From positions 2,418,001-2,482,000 of the forward strand of contig OZ220707.1 in the NCBI GenBank assembly GCA_965116685.1: 64,000 nt of DNA, in the 5' to 3' direction. The notes beneath the pieces are model-generated. The model was not told the origin of the DNA, did no database searches, and saw nothing but the letters and a program-made list of their open reading frames with translations. Each line of letters begins with the position of its first letter. The stretch's first letter is position 1. Positions 1 through 8,172 of this stretch are shown here, piece by piece. A program made the position numbers and the translations under genes. This DNA comes from Bin80 sp965116685. GTDB taxonomy: Bacteria; Bacteroidota; Rhodothermia; Rhodothermales; Bin80.

Positions 1-2132
1 ACATTAACTACTGGCCCATCTTCAGTCTGGCATCCGATCTACTACTCATCATACCGGAGCGTTATGCGCAGACGATCATGAAGCGATTAGACAAGATGGC
101 AGCGGATTTGGATCAATACGGCGCAGCAGATATTCAGGACTTGTCAGGGCGGATGTTCCAGAAGCTGATTACCGACCGCAAGTTCTTGGCCACTTTTTAC
201 ACCTTGCCCGCTTCCTCCACGCTCCTTGCACAACTGGCGGTTTCCCGCCTGAAAGTAGATTGGACCGTTCCAGAACAGATCACGGCCCTCCGGGTCGCCG
301 ACCTTGCCTGCGGGACCGGCGCACTGTTGGCAGCTGCCTACCATGCGATGGCTTCCCGCCATCGGCGCACGGGTGGAAACGACAGTGTGCTGCATGCCAA
401 AATGATGGAGAAGGTATTGACAGCAGCCGATATCATGCCATCGGCCGTGCATCTCACTGCGGCAATGCTGTCGGGAATGCATCCGAATAAAACCTTTGAC
501 CATACGCGTGTAATCAACATGCCCTATGGGGATCAGGAGGATGGCCAAGGAGCCTCCATTGGATCTCTTGACCTAATCAAGACGGAGCAGACACTGCCCA
601 TCTTCGGCACTGGACGCGAAGCAATCTCAGGTAAGGGGGTTGTGGTTGATGATGTGCAGGGTACCGCAATCAAGATTCCGCACGGGTCCATGGATCTGGT
701 AATCATGAATCCGCCATTTACCCGACCCACCAACCATGAGGCGACGGGAGTCCCGGTCCCTTCTTTTGCCGGCTTCAGAACCAAGGAAGAGGAGCAGGCC
801 AAAATGTCCATTCGGCTCAAGAAGATCAGGAAAGAGTTAACCACACCGGCTGGTCATGGCAATGCAGGGCTTGCATCGAATTTTATTGACTTGGCGCATG
901 CCAAACTCCGCCCAGGTGGAATCCTCGCCTTGGTTCTTCCCGCTTCGTTTGTCCAGGGAGCTGCCTGGAAAAATGCCCGTGCATTGATCCAACAGCACTA
1001 CACGGATATCCTGATTGTAGGGATTGCAACCGATGGGAGTACGGATCGGGCTTTTTCGGCGGATACGGGGATGGCCGAAGTGCTCCTGGTGGCCACGCGC
1101 AAGGAAGGAAAAGACGAGAGCTCAGATGACATCTTTACTGCCAATTTACTGAGCAGGCCGAAGACGCTGTTAGAGGCGGGGATCATTGCCCGCATGATGG
1201 AACAGAAGCGACGGGAGTCCACTGCAGGTGCTGGCAAAATTCGGTTCACAGCAACCCACGAAGCAGGCAGCTTCTTTCGTTCGCAGGGTTGGAATGGTGT
1301 TGGCTTAAAAGAGCCCACACTGGCGGTCTTTATAAAGTCATTGGATCAGGGTAGTCTGCTGCTACCCCGGATGGTATCAGCGGTGTCCGTACCGGTTTGT
1401 GAACTGAGTAATCTCGGCCGTAGAGGTTTCTTGGACCGGGATATCAATGGACGAACCAGTGATGGGAAGGCACGTGGACCTTTGGATATTGAGCCTTTGG
1501 CCCGGTCGCCGGAATACCCGGTATTATGGGGACACAGTGCCAGTCGCGAGCATCGACTGATTGTTGAGCCGGATGGGCAGGGTCGAAGCCGGGAAGGTTG
1601 CCGGAAACAGGCCGCAGAGCTCTGGCGTGATGGAGCATCCCGGCTGCATTTTAACCGTGATTTTCGACTTAATTCACAGCCACTGGCTGCATGCCTGACC
1701 GAGAAACCGTCTCTTGGAGGCACAGCATGGCCAAATTTTCTCACCAAACAGCAATGGGAGGTACCACTGGTTCTTTGGGCCAACACAACCCTTGGGCTGA
1801 TCTCTTTTTGGTGGGCGGGAACGCGTCAGCAGCAGGGACGATCCCGTTTGACGATTACGCGCTTGCCTCAGCTCTTGTCCCTTGATGCTGCACAGCTCAC
1901 CGAAGAACAACTTAACCTTAGCGAGAAGATTTTTGATGACTTTCACGACAGGAATTTTCTGCCATCCAATGAAGCGTACCGGGATGATGTGCGTAAGGCA
2001 TTGGACCGGGCACTATTGGTTGACCTTCTGGGGTATGAAGACGACCTGCTTGAAAACCTCGCAATACTACGCGAGCAGTGGTGCACTGAACCCAGTGTCC
2101 ATGGGGGAAAGGCAACAAGGCCCGGGAACTGA
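1..2132 (+). CDS. N-6 adenine DNA methylase (5' end outside window)
   Basis: Class I SAM-dependent methylase, expected to transfer a methyl group to N6 of adenine in DNA. The frame is open to the left edge of the window (first complete codon at 3), so the true start lies upstream; the first internal ATG is at 78. Counting from that ATG, the SAM-binding motif I reads ADLACGTGALL near residue 75 and the catalytic motif IV reads IMNPPFTRP near residue 210, the NPPF form typical of N6-adenine methylases. The C-terminal half could hold target recognition. No restriction nuclease is visible downstream: the next gene, an ABC ATPase, starts 2 nt after the stop. It could belong to a restriction, DISARM-like or solitary methylation system whose other genes lie upstream. 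The family call is firm; the system is unknown. Confidence 0.85.
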   Translation, partial: INYWPIFSLASDLLLIIPERYAQTIMKRLDKMAADLDQYGAADIQDLSGRMFQKLITDRKFLATFYTLPASSTLLAQLAVSRLKVDWTVPEQITALRVADLACGTGALLAAAYHAMASRHRRTGGNDSVLHAKMMEKVLTAADIMPSAVHLTAAMLSGMHPNKTFDHTRVINMPYGDQEDGQGASIGSLDLIKTEQTLPIFGTGREAISGKGVVVDDVQGTAIKIPHGSMDLVIMNPPFTRPTNHEATGVPVPSFAGFRTKEEEQAKMSIRLKKIRKELTTPAGHGNAGLASNFIDLAHAKLRPGGILALVLPASFVQGAAWKNARALIQQHYTDILIVGIATDGSTDRAFSADTGMAEVLLVATRKEGKDESSDDIFTANLLSRPKTLLEAGIIARMMEQKRRESTAGAGKIRFTATHEAGSFFRSQGWNGVGLKEPTLAVFIKSLDQGSLLLPRMVSAVSVPVCELSNLGRRGFLDRDINGRTSDGKARGPLDIEPLARSPEYPVLWGHSASREHRLIVEPDGQGRSREGCRKQAAELWRDGASRLHFNRDFRLNSQPLAACLTEKPSLGGTAWPNFLTKQQWEVPLVLWANTTLGLISFWWAGTRQQQGRSRLTITRLPQLLSLDAAQLTEEQLNLSEKIFDDFHDRNFLPSNEAYRDDVRKALDRALLVDLLGYEDDLLENLAILREQWCTEPSVHGGKATRPGN

Positions 2133-2134
2133 TT

Positions 2135-2905
2135 TTGAAGCATACCATCGACCAACTTGGGAACACCTCGCGATTCTCGGACGGATACGAAATCCAGATC
2201 AAGAATCTCCACAAGGCATTTGGGGAACGCAAAATTTTGCGAGGCGTGTCGGTTTGTGTTCGGCGGGGCAGCACACTCGCAGTCATGGGAGGATCCGGTA
2301 CGGGAAAGAGTGTCCTGTTAAAGCATATGGTTGGGTTGATGGAACCTGATTCAGGAGAAGTATGGGTTCAGGGACAGCAGGTGGATCAGTTGGACCAGCC
2401 CAGGCTCAATGCACTGCGGCTTCGGATCGGGTACTTGTTCCAGGGAGGAGCACTGTTCGATTCGATGACGGTGGCAGAGAACCTGGATTTTGTATTGCGC
2501 AGGCATAGCACGATGTCTGCATCGGAGCGCACTGAACAGATCCAGGAGGCCATTGCATGGGTCAACCTTCCGCATGTAGCCATGCAGTATCCCGCCGAGC
2601 TGTCTGGTGGACAAAAAAAGCGGATTGCACTTGCCCGTGCGATCATATTAAGTCCCGATATTCTGTTGTGTGACGAGCCCACGACTGGACTGGATCCTGT
2701 GAGTGTTCGAACTGTATCCGATCTGATCATGCGGCTGAAGGCAGAGCGCGGCATTACCACCGTTGCCATCACCCATGATCTTTTGTGCGCCGAAATCATT
2801 GCAGATCATGCTGCTTTTCTCTACCAGGGAAAAACGCTGGCTGAAGGCACACTGGCTGAATTGCGTGCAAGTCAGCATCCGCAATTGCGTGAATTTTTTG
2901 GATGA
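2135..2905 (+). CDS. MlaF-like ABC transporter ATP-binding protein
   Basis: ATPase subunit of an MCE/Mla-type phospholipid or lipid transporter, acting at the cytoplasmic face of the inner membrane. The 256-residue length is normal for the family. Walker A is GGSGTGKS near residue 52, the signature is LSGGQKKRIALARA, and Walker B is ILLCDEPTTGLDP. The KK in the signature and the GLDP ending are usual in MlaF proteins. The start is TTG at 2135, 2 nt after the methylase stop, so the two may be translationally linked. The next gene is an MCE-domain protein, which supports the transport role. The permease (MlaE) that normally precedes MlaF is not in the window; the methylase sits where it would be expected. 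Confidence 0.88.
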   Translation: MKHTIDQLGNTSRFSDGYEIQIKNLHKAFGERKILRGVSVCVRRGSTLAVMGGSGTGKSVLLKHMVGLMEPDSGEVWVQGQQVDQLDQPRLNALRLRIGYLFQGGALFDSMTVAENLDFVLRRHSTMSASERTEQIQEAIAWVNLPHVAMQYPAELSGGQKKRIALARAIILSPDILLCDEPTTGLDPVSVRTVSDLIMRLKAERGITTVAITHDLLCAEIIADHAAFLYQGKTLAEGTLAELRASQHPQLREFFG

Positions 2906-3035
2906 TGAATACAGGGTTTATGAGTTGTTGTGGAGATAATTCTGTGTTGTTTTGTGGCTCCAATGAGGATTTTCAAGCACCTCAATGCAACATTGAGGGC
3001 CGACTCGCTTTCCAATCAGGTCTGTCTGTCTAGCA

Positions 3036-4097
3036 ATGTCTACCAGAATCCGTGTCGGTCTTGTTGTAGTTATTTGTTTAGGGCTTTTGGCGGCTGTTCT
3101 TTTTGTTGTCGGTAGCCAGACATTACTCTTTAGTGACCGGTTTCTGGTTCGATCACAGTTCAATTCCGTAGCCGGTCTCAGTCCGGGAGCAGACGTACAG
3201 TTCCAGGGAGTGAGTATTGGAGCAGTCCAAAGTGTCGCCCTTCCCAGTGGACCAGGGGGGATGATTGAAGTGACCATGGGAATCCGGACGAGAGCCCGTT
3301 CAATTCTGCACCAGGATACACAGGCCCAGATCAAGACCCAGGGCCTCCTCGGCAGTATGATCGTGGTGCTGGTGAATCCCCCCATGTCGGGCAGTGAACC
3401 CGACCCGCTGGAGAATAATGATCTGATTGTGGGGATTGATCCCTTTGATCTCTTCGAAATCACCGACAAGGCCCTCGCGTCGGTACAACGGTTTGAGCAG
3501 TCCGCGACCTCCTTCGAGATTATTGTTGATGATATCCGGGCAGGAGAAGGCACCTTGGGCAAGCTCATCTATGATCCTGAGTTGTATAACAGTATGGTTG
3601 CTACCGCACAGGAAACCGAGCGTCTCATGGCAAATCTTGGGGATGACGCGGAGGCACTGGTCATGCTTGCGACACAGGCAACCGAGGGCGTGGAGTCCAT
3701 CCTGGGGAAGCTTGATGAGGGGAGTGGTACATTTGCTCAGCTCTTGAACGAGTCCGACCTGTATGAGTCCGTTCAGGCCAGTGCAGATACACTCCAGGAA
3801 ATCATCATTGGTGTTGGCACCCTAACCAAGCGTGTTGAAGCGATGGCAGAATGGGCATCGCTGGGTGCATTCCGATTTGCAGAACTCATGGAGGCCGGGA
3901 AGCACAACTGGCTCTTTAAGCGTTATTTTGAAGAGCGGGGGTTCATGGAGCAGGCACCGTTTGAGGTGCGGGAACAGGCGATTACGGAAAGCTTTGCGGC
4001 ACTTGAGACAAAGAGGCAGGAACTCCTGGATCTGGAGGCACGTCTCGCCCAGAGGGCAGCGATGCTTGATTCATTACAGCGGCAACTGGGTCAGTAG
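3036..4097 (+). CDS. MCE-domain (MlaD-like) lipid transport protein
   Basis: Substrate-binding component of an Mla-type lipid transporter, probably anchored in the inner membrane with a periplasmic domain. An N-terminal membrane anchor (about residues 5-27) precedes one MCE domain (about 35-115). It contains GLSPGADVQFQGVSIGAV, the usual MCE core. The remaining 230 residues are helical and rich in Glu and Gln, ending in a likely coiled coil; in this family that part forms a tunnel or holds oligomers together. It follows the MlaF-like ATPase in the same orientation with a 130-nt gap. The first ATG was used; it directly precedes the membrane anchor. With the ATPase this is half of an outer-membrane lipid-asymmetry or lipid-import system. 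Confidence 0.87.
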   Translation: MSTRIRVGLVVVICLGLLAAVLFVVGSQTLLFSDRFLVRSQFNSVAGLSPGADVQFQGVSIGAVQSVALPSGPGGMIEVTMGIRTRARSILHQDTQAQIKTQGLLGSMIVVLVNPPMSGSEPDPLENNDLIVGIDPFDLFEITDKALASVQRFEQSATSFEIIVDDIRAGEGTLGKLIYDPELYNSMVATAQETERLMANLGDDAEALVMLATQATEGVESILGKLDEGSGTFAQLLNESDLYESVQASADTLQEIIIGVGTLTKRVEAMAEWASLGAFRFAELMEAGKHNWLFKRYFEERGFMEQAPFEVREQAITESFAALETKRQELLDLEARLAQRAAMLDSLQRQLGQ

Positions 4098-4099
4098 AC

Positions 4100-4678
4100 G
4101 TGGCATCCCCTCTCGTTTATTCTAGCCGAGCACGGTGGTGCGCGAGCCGTTCTCTCTTGGGGTATGTCTTCCGACGTAGCATCGAGAATGAGCGGCAGGC
4201 GGAGGCCTGGTATCTGATCACGATCTTCAGCGTGGTTATTGCGGCGATTGTGATGCAGTTTATGGCTTGGAGTTTCTGGCATGAAGAGATTCAGAACAGT
4301 TCCCATATTTCCATGTGGTATTGGGGAATTCAGCTGGGGTTGGCGGCCCTGGTCTTCGTCGGAGGGTTCCTGGGGTACTGTCCCCGGGTTCGGGTCGTTT
4401 TAACAGAATCATCGCTCAGCGTCTCTCAGGGGCGCAGATCCGTTGAGCTGGATCTTGATACTCTGACCGATTCCAGGATCGTCCTTGCATTGCAGTATTA
4501 CCGAAAATGGAATTGCCGCGTAGAGAGTTATATGGCACATATTCCAGAGGATGTGCTTCTTGTTCTTGGAGAGCGAAAATCCATTGCGATTGGGATTGAT
4601 CCAGATGCGCATGCAAGGCTGCTTGTTGCAATGAATCGGTTTGATTCTGCAGAAGTCGTGGAAGCCAATGCAGTTTGA
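4100..4678 (+). CDS. Two-TM membrane protein of unknown function
   Basis: I do not recognise this family. The frame opens with GTG at 4100, 2 nt after the MCE gene stop. Two hydrophobic segments (about residues 36-60 and 75-98) are followed by a soluble C-terminal part of about 90 residues, with alternating strands that resemble a bacterial PH-like domain (for example SSLSVSQGRRSVELDLDTL). It overlaps the start of tgt by 11 bp, so translational coupling is likely. Its position between the lipid transporter genes and tgt does not identify a function. The N-terminal 25 residues are basic and poor in features; a downstream start is possible. Confidence 0.6.
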   Translation: MASPLVYSSRARWCASRSLLGYVFRRSIENERQAEAWYLITIFSVVIAAIVMQFMAWSFWHEEIQNSSHISMWYWGIQLGLAALVFVGGFLGYCPRVRVVLTESSLSVSQGRRSVELDLDTLTDSRIVLALQYYRKWNCRVESYMAHIPEDVLLVLGERKSIAIGIDPDAHARLLVAMNRFDSAEVVEANAV

Positions 4679-5792
4679 AGTTTCACATACATCAGAGGAA
4701 GCACGTGCGGGCGTACTTGTGACCGAACGTGGCAGGATACATACACCGGTATTCATGCCCGTGGGGACGCTAGGAACGGTGAAAGGGCTATCTCCACGGG
4801 AGCTGAAGCAGGACCTGAATGCACAGATTATTCTTGGAAATACCTACCATCTGTATCTGAGGCCAGGGCCAGATCGGATCATGGAAGCCGGTGGATTACA
4901 TGAGTTTATGGCATGGGATCGGCCGATCCTTACTGATTCGGGAGGGTACCAGGTGTACTCATTGGCCAGTCGCTGCAAGATCACCGATGAGGGGGCCACG
5001 TTTCAAAGTCATATTGATGGATCCCGCCATCTGTTCACGCCGGAAACAGTCGTGGATTTTCAGCGAACGCTGGGGTCCGATATTATGATGGTACTGGATG
5101 AGTGTCCTCCGTCGGGGGTTAGCCGGTCGTATGCGCAGCAGGCAAATCGGCGAACGGCTGCGTGGGCGGAGCGGAGTCGGACACGGTTTCAGGATACGGA
5201 GTCTCGGTACGGATATCCGCAGCAGCTTTTTGCAATCGTTCAGGGAAGCACGTTCGAGGATTTACGGCGTGAATCTGCAGAGGAGCTTGTGGCGATGGAT
5301 TTTCCCGGCTATGCGATCGGAGGGTTATCCGTTGGGGAAGAAGCCGAGGCCCTCTATGCAATGGTGCGTGTTTGCTGCGAAGTTCTCCCACCCAACAAAC
5401 CCCGATACCTGATGGGAGTTGGCACCCCCGCAAACCTGCTTGAAGCAATTGGCCGTGGTGTCGACATGTTCGACTGCGTCATGCCTACGCGCAATGGGCG
5501 CAACGGTATGCTCTTTACAACGCAGGGGGTCATCAATATCCGAAATCGTAAATGGGCCAATGATTACACCCCCTTGGACTCTGGTCTGAACACCTATGTC
5601 AGTCAGGCATTTACACGGGCGTACGTACGGCATTTATTTCAGTGTAATGAGATCCTGGGGTTGCAGATTTCTGCGATGCAGAATCTGGCACTGTACGCAT
5701 GGCTGATGCACAGCGCCCGTCAGGCGATCAAAGAAAATCGTTATCCTAGCTTCAGGCGAGAGACGAGTCCACAACTCAGCCAGAGGCTGTAG
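4668..5792 (+). CDS. tgt: Queuine/preQ1 tRNA-guanine transglycosylase lacking zinc ligands
   Basis: Exchanges G34 for preQ1 (bacteria) or queuine in the anticodon wobble position of GUN tRNAs. At 374 residues it is full length. ATG 4668 was chosen because the protein then opens MQFEVSHTSEEARAGV, the normal family start; the longer frame from 4641 adds only unrelated residues. The catalytic Asp90 (LTDSGGYQV) and nucleophile Asp269 (DMFDCVMPTRNGRNG) are present, as is the GGLSVGE substrate loop. The unusual part is the C-terminal zinc site. The family pattern Cys-x-Cys-x2-Cys-x25-His is here Leu307, Thr309, Ser312 and Gln338 at exactly the same spacing. All four metal ligands are gone while the surrounding residues (TRAYVRHL, CNEILG) are kept. 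Confidence 0.93.
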   Translation: MQFEVSHTSEEARAGVLVTERGRIHTPVFMPVGTLGTVKGLSPRELKQDLNAQIILGNTYHLYLRPGPDRIMEAGGLHEFMAWDRPILTDSGGYQVYSLASRCKITDEGATFQSHIDGSRHLFTPETVVDFQRTLGSDIMMVLDECPPSGVSRSYAQQANRRTAAWAERSRTRFQDTESRYGYPQQLFAIVQGSTFEDLRRESAEELVAMDFPGYAIGGLSVGEEAEALYAMVRVCCEVLPPNKPRYLMGVGTPANLLEAIGRGVDMFDCVMPTRNGRNGMLFTTQGVINIRNRKWANDYTPLDSGLNTYVSQAFTRAYVRHLFQCNEILGLQISAMQNLALYAWLMHSARQAIKENRYPSFRRETSPQLSQRL

Positions 5793-5843
5793 TTGAATCA
5801 TGAAGGAAGGCGGAGCGTAACCCCCTTATTATTGGGTTAAATT

Positions 5844-7076
5844 ATGCCACGAAGTTTTGATATTCCCAAGTTTTATCGCAGCCCGATCATCTCGGTGATC
5901 AAGACGGCACGCATGGCCGAAGATCCGCGCAAGAAAGATTTGACTCCATCGCTCTTGGACTTTGGACCGGTAAAAGTGTGGATTGCGCGGAATTTTGGGT
6001 TTTGTTTTGGGGTGGAGAATGCCGTGGAAATCGCGTATCGCGCAATCTCAGACCATCCCGACCGCCGGCTCTTTATGCTGTCGGAGATGATCCATAACCC
6101 TCAGGTGAATAATGATCTTCGTCGTCGGGGGATGCAGTTTTTGCGCTCAAGTATGGGAGAGCAGTTAATCAGTTTCAATACGTTGACCCCAGATGATATT
6201 GTCGTCATTCCCGCCTTTGGAACAACCTTGGAAATCAAGGAGGAGCTTACCAATCTCGGGGTTGATGTACACACGTACGATACCACCTGCCCATTCGTGG
6301 AAAAAGTCTGGCGCCGGAGTGCTCAGATCGGAGACAAAAATTATACCGTGGTTATTCATGGTAAGCGGTTGCATGAAGAGTCGCGCGCATCCTTTTCTCA
6401 TGCGAACAAGCATGCGCCGGTGATTGTGATTCGGGATACGGACGATGCCGAGGATCTGGGGAAAGTGATTCGGGGCGAGAAAGATCGCAAGTATTTCTAT
6501 GAACGATTTGCAGACTGCTACAGCGATGGATTTGATCCAGACCAGGACCTGGAGCGCATTGGTGTCGTGAATCAGACAACCATGCTAGTGACGGAGACGC
6601 AGGCGGTGACCGACATCCTAAGGGACGCGATTCAAGAGCGTTATCAGGAAGAGGGACATTTTGTGGATACCAGTGATACGCTCTGTTATGCAACGCATGA
6701 AAACCAGGAGGCTGCCCGCGTTATGCTGGAGCAACCACTTGACTTGGCTCTGGTTGTCGGGGGATACAACTCCTCAAACACCAGCCAGATTGTGTCGTTG
6801 TGCAGTTCGGTTGTGCCTACCTATTTTGTACGGGGATCTGACGAGATTGGGGCGAAGCGGATTCATCATTATAATTATCCGGTTATGGAGGTGTGTACGA
6901 CGGTTGACTGGATTCCGGATCGTCGGCCGGTATCTATCGCGATCACCTCGGGTGCATCTTGCCCGGACATGGTCGTGGATGATGTAATCCACAAAGTGGT
7001 GGCATTTTTTGAAGGTGCTGCATCGTTTGAGGAGGCCTTGGCCCCATACGAGTCTGTCTCTATGCCACTTGGATAA
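5844..7076 (+). CDS. ispH: 4-hydroxy-3-methylbut-2-enyl diphosphate reductase
   Basis: Last enzyme of the MEP pathway. It is an iron-sulfur reductase that converts HMBPP to IPP and DMAPP in the cytoplasm. The three cluster cysteines are visible: Cys54 (FGFCFGVENA), Cys149 (TTCPFVEKVW) and Cys373 (SGASCPDMVVDD). Other conserved parts are the IHNPQV histidine, the HEES stretch, TMLVTETQ and the YNSSNTSQ substrate loop. At 410 residues it is of the long form seen in cyanobacteria and plants rather than the roughly 315-residue E. coli form; the extra length is at the N-terminus and in an insert after the HEES region. It lies 51 nt after tgt in the same direction. The call is secure. Confidence 0.95.
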   Translation: MPRSFDIPKFYRSPIISVIKTARMAEDPRKKDLTPSLLDFGPVKVWIARNFGFCFGVENAVEIAYRAISDHPDRRLFMLSEMIHNPQVNNDLRRRGMQFLRSSMGEQLISFNTLTPDDIVVIPAFGTTLEIKEELTNLGVDVHTYDTTCPFVEKVWRRSAQIGDKNYTVVIHGKRLHEESRASFSHANKHAPVIVIRDTDDAEDLGKVIRGEKDRKYFYERFADCYSDGFDPDQDLERIGVVNQTTMLVTETQAVTDILRDAIQERYQEEGHFVDTSDTLCYATHENQEAARVMLEQPLDLALVVGGYNSSNTSQIVSLCSSVVPTYFVRGSDEIGAKRIHHYNYPVMEVCTTVDWIPDRRPVSIAITSGASCPDMVVDDVIHKVVAFFEGAASFEEALAPYESVSMPLG

Positions 7077-7082
7077 AAAAAA

Positions 7083-7640
7083 ATGGCACGCAGCATGTGG
7101 ATGGCTCTGATGGTTCTAGCATCCTGTGATGTGTTTGGTGCTCGTACACCGGAGTCACCGGTTGGCGAAGCAGGTACATGGCTACAGCCAGTTGCTCCCG
7201 ACCTTGTCGTTGATAATTTACGCGCTGCGGTCGCGGAGTTGAATGCCGCCAATTACCGCCGCTCGCTGGATGAGGAGTTTATGTTCACTCCCACGGCTGC
7301 TGCGTATGCGCGCGATTCAGATCAGTGGATTCACTGGGATCAGGCGCAGGAGAATGGGTATTTTATCACAGTTGCCGAGGCTGCAAAGGGGAATTCAGGG
7401 AATCTCCTTCGTCTGGAGGACGCTACGACCGAGCTCAGCGATACAGAATACATCCTGGATGCCCATTACCTGTTACTGATCAAACATGGGAGTCAGCAGA
7501 TTTCGGACACCCTTCAGGGGAGGCTGGTGTGGGTCATTACCAAGAAAGCGGATGGTTTGTGGATGCTCACGAGGTGGAGTGATCAGAGTATTGGAACAGA
7601 GAATTCTTGGAGTGATCTGAAGGCAGAGTTCGCCAGCTAA
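7083..7640 (+). CDS. Putative lipoprotein
   Basis: Unrecognised secreted protein of 185 residues. A short signal peptide ends in a lipobox LASC with the acceptor Cys at residue 15, so it is probably a lipid-anchored envelope protein. The rest is soluble and rich in Trp, Asp and Gln, with the pattern of a small SnoaL/NTF2-like or DUF4440-type fold (FMFTPTAAAY, LVWVITKKADGLWMLTRW). The next gene encodes a similarly built lipoprotein, and the two look like a related pair with the same strand order and a final Trp-rich strand. It begins 6 nt after ispH, within an A-rich tract. Confidence 0.62.
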   Translation: MARSMWMALMVLASCDVFGARTPESPVGEAGTWLQPVAPDLVVDNLRAAVAELNAANYRRSLDEEFMFTPTAAAYARDSDQWIHWDQAQENGYFITVAEAAKGNSGNLLRLEDATTELSDTEYILDAHYLLLIKHGSQQISDTLQGRLVWVITKKADGLWMLTRWSDQSIGTENSWSDLKAEFAS

Positions 7641-7647
7641 TGATATC

Positions 7648-8169
7648 GTGTCCGATCAACCCTACATATCTGCCCTGTCAGTCATAATGCTGCCGTTTTT
7701 ATGTGGGGCATGTAATCCGTTTGCTCCGGCAATCGGAGATGGAGATCCGTTTGAGGATCTTTTTGGTGATCCCAAGACGATTGAAGGGTATTTTACCAAT
7801 TTCCGCAATGCCTACGAACTGAGGGATCTGTCGCTTTATGAACCCCTGATTGACTCTTCCTTCGTATTCATTTATACGGATTTTGATACGGGAATTGAGC
7901 GCGAGTGGGGGTTTGGTCAGGAGCTGGAGTCAACCCGCCGCTTGTTCGAGAGCACGGTGGATGTACAGTTACAGTGGAATCAAATTATTACCAGGCAGGA
8001 ATATGACGAAGGGACACGAGCGGTGGCAGTGCGAGGTTTTAACTTAGCGGTTGCCCTGAATAATGGGGACGTCTTCCGAGGGGACGGGAACGTGAATTTT
8101 TTGCTTGCACGTGCAGACACGACACGAGCTTGGCGTTTGTTTCGTTGGCGTGATGAGAGTGAATTATAA
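7648..8169 (+). CDS. Putative lipoprotein, NTF2-like
   Basis: Secreted protein of up to 173 residues. The frame opens with GTG 7648; an in-frame ATG at 7687 would give a shorter product that starts just ahead of the lipobox LCGAC and is too short for a normal signal peptide, so the GTG start is preferred. The soluble part has a helix then a curved sheet (FRNAYELRDLSLYEPLIDSS, then WRLFRWRDES at the end), as in SnoaL/DUF4440 proteins. It resembles the preceding lipoprotein in layout, which suggests an old tandem duplication. Function is unknown. Confidence 0.6.
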   Translation: MSDQPYISALSVIMLPFLCGACNPFAPAIGDGDPFEDLFGDPKTIEGYFTNFRNAYELRDLSLYEPLIDSSFVFIYTDFDTGIEREWGFGQELESTRRLFESTVDVQLQWNQIITRQEYDEGTRAVAVRGFNLAVALNNGDVFRGDGNVNFLLARADTTRAWRLFRWRDESEL

Positions 8170-8172
8170 TTA

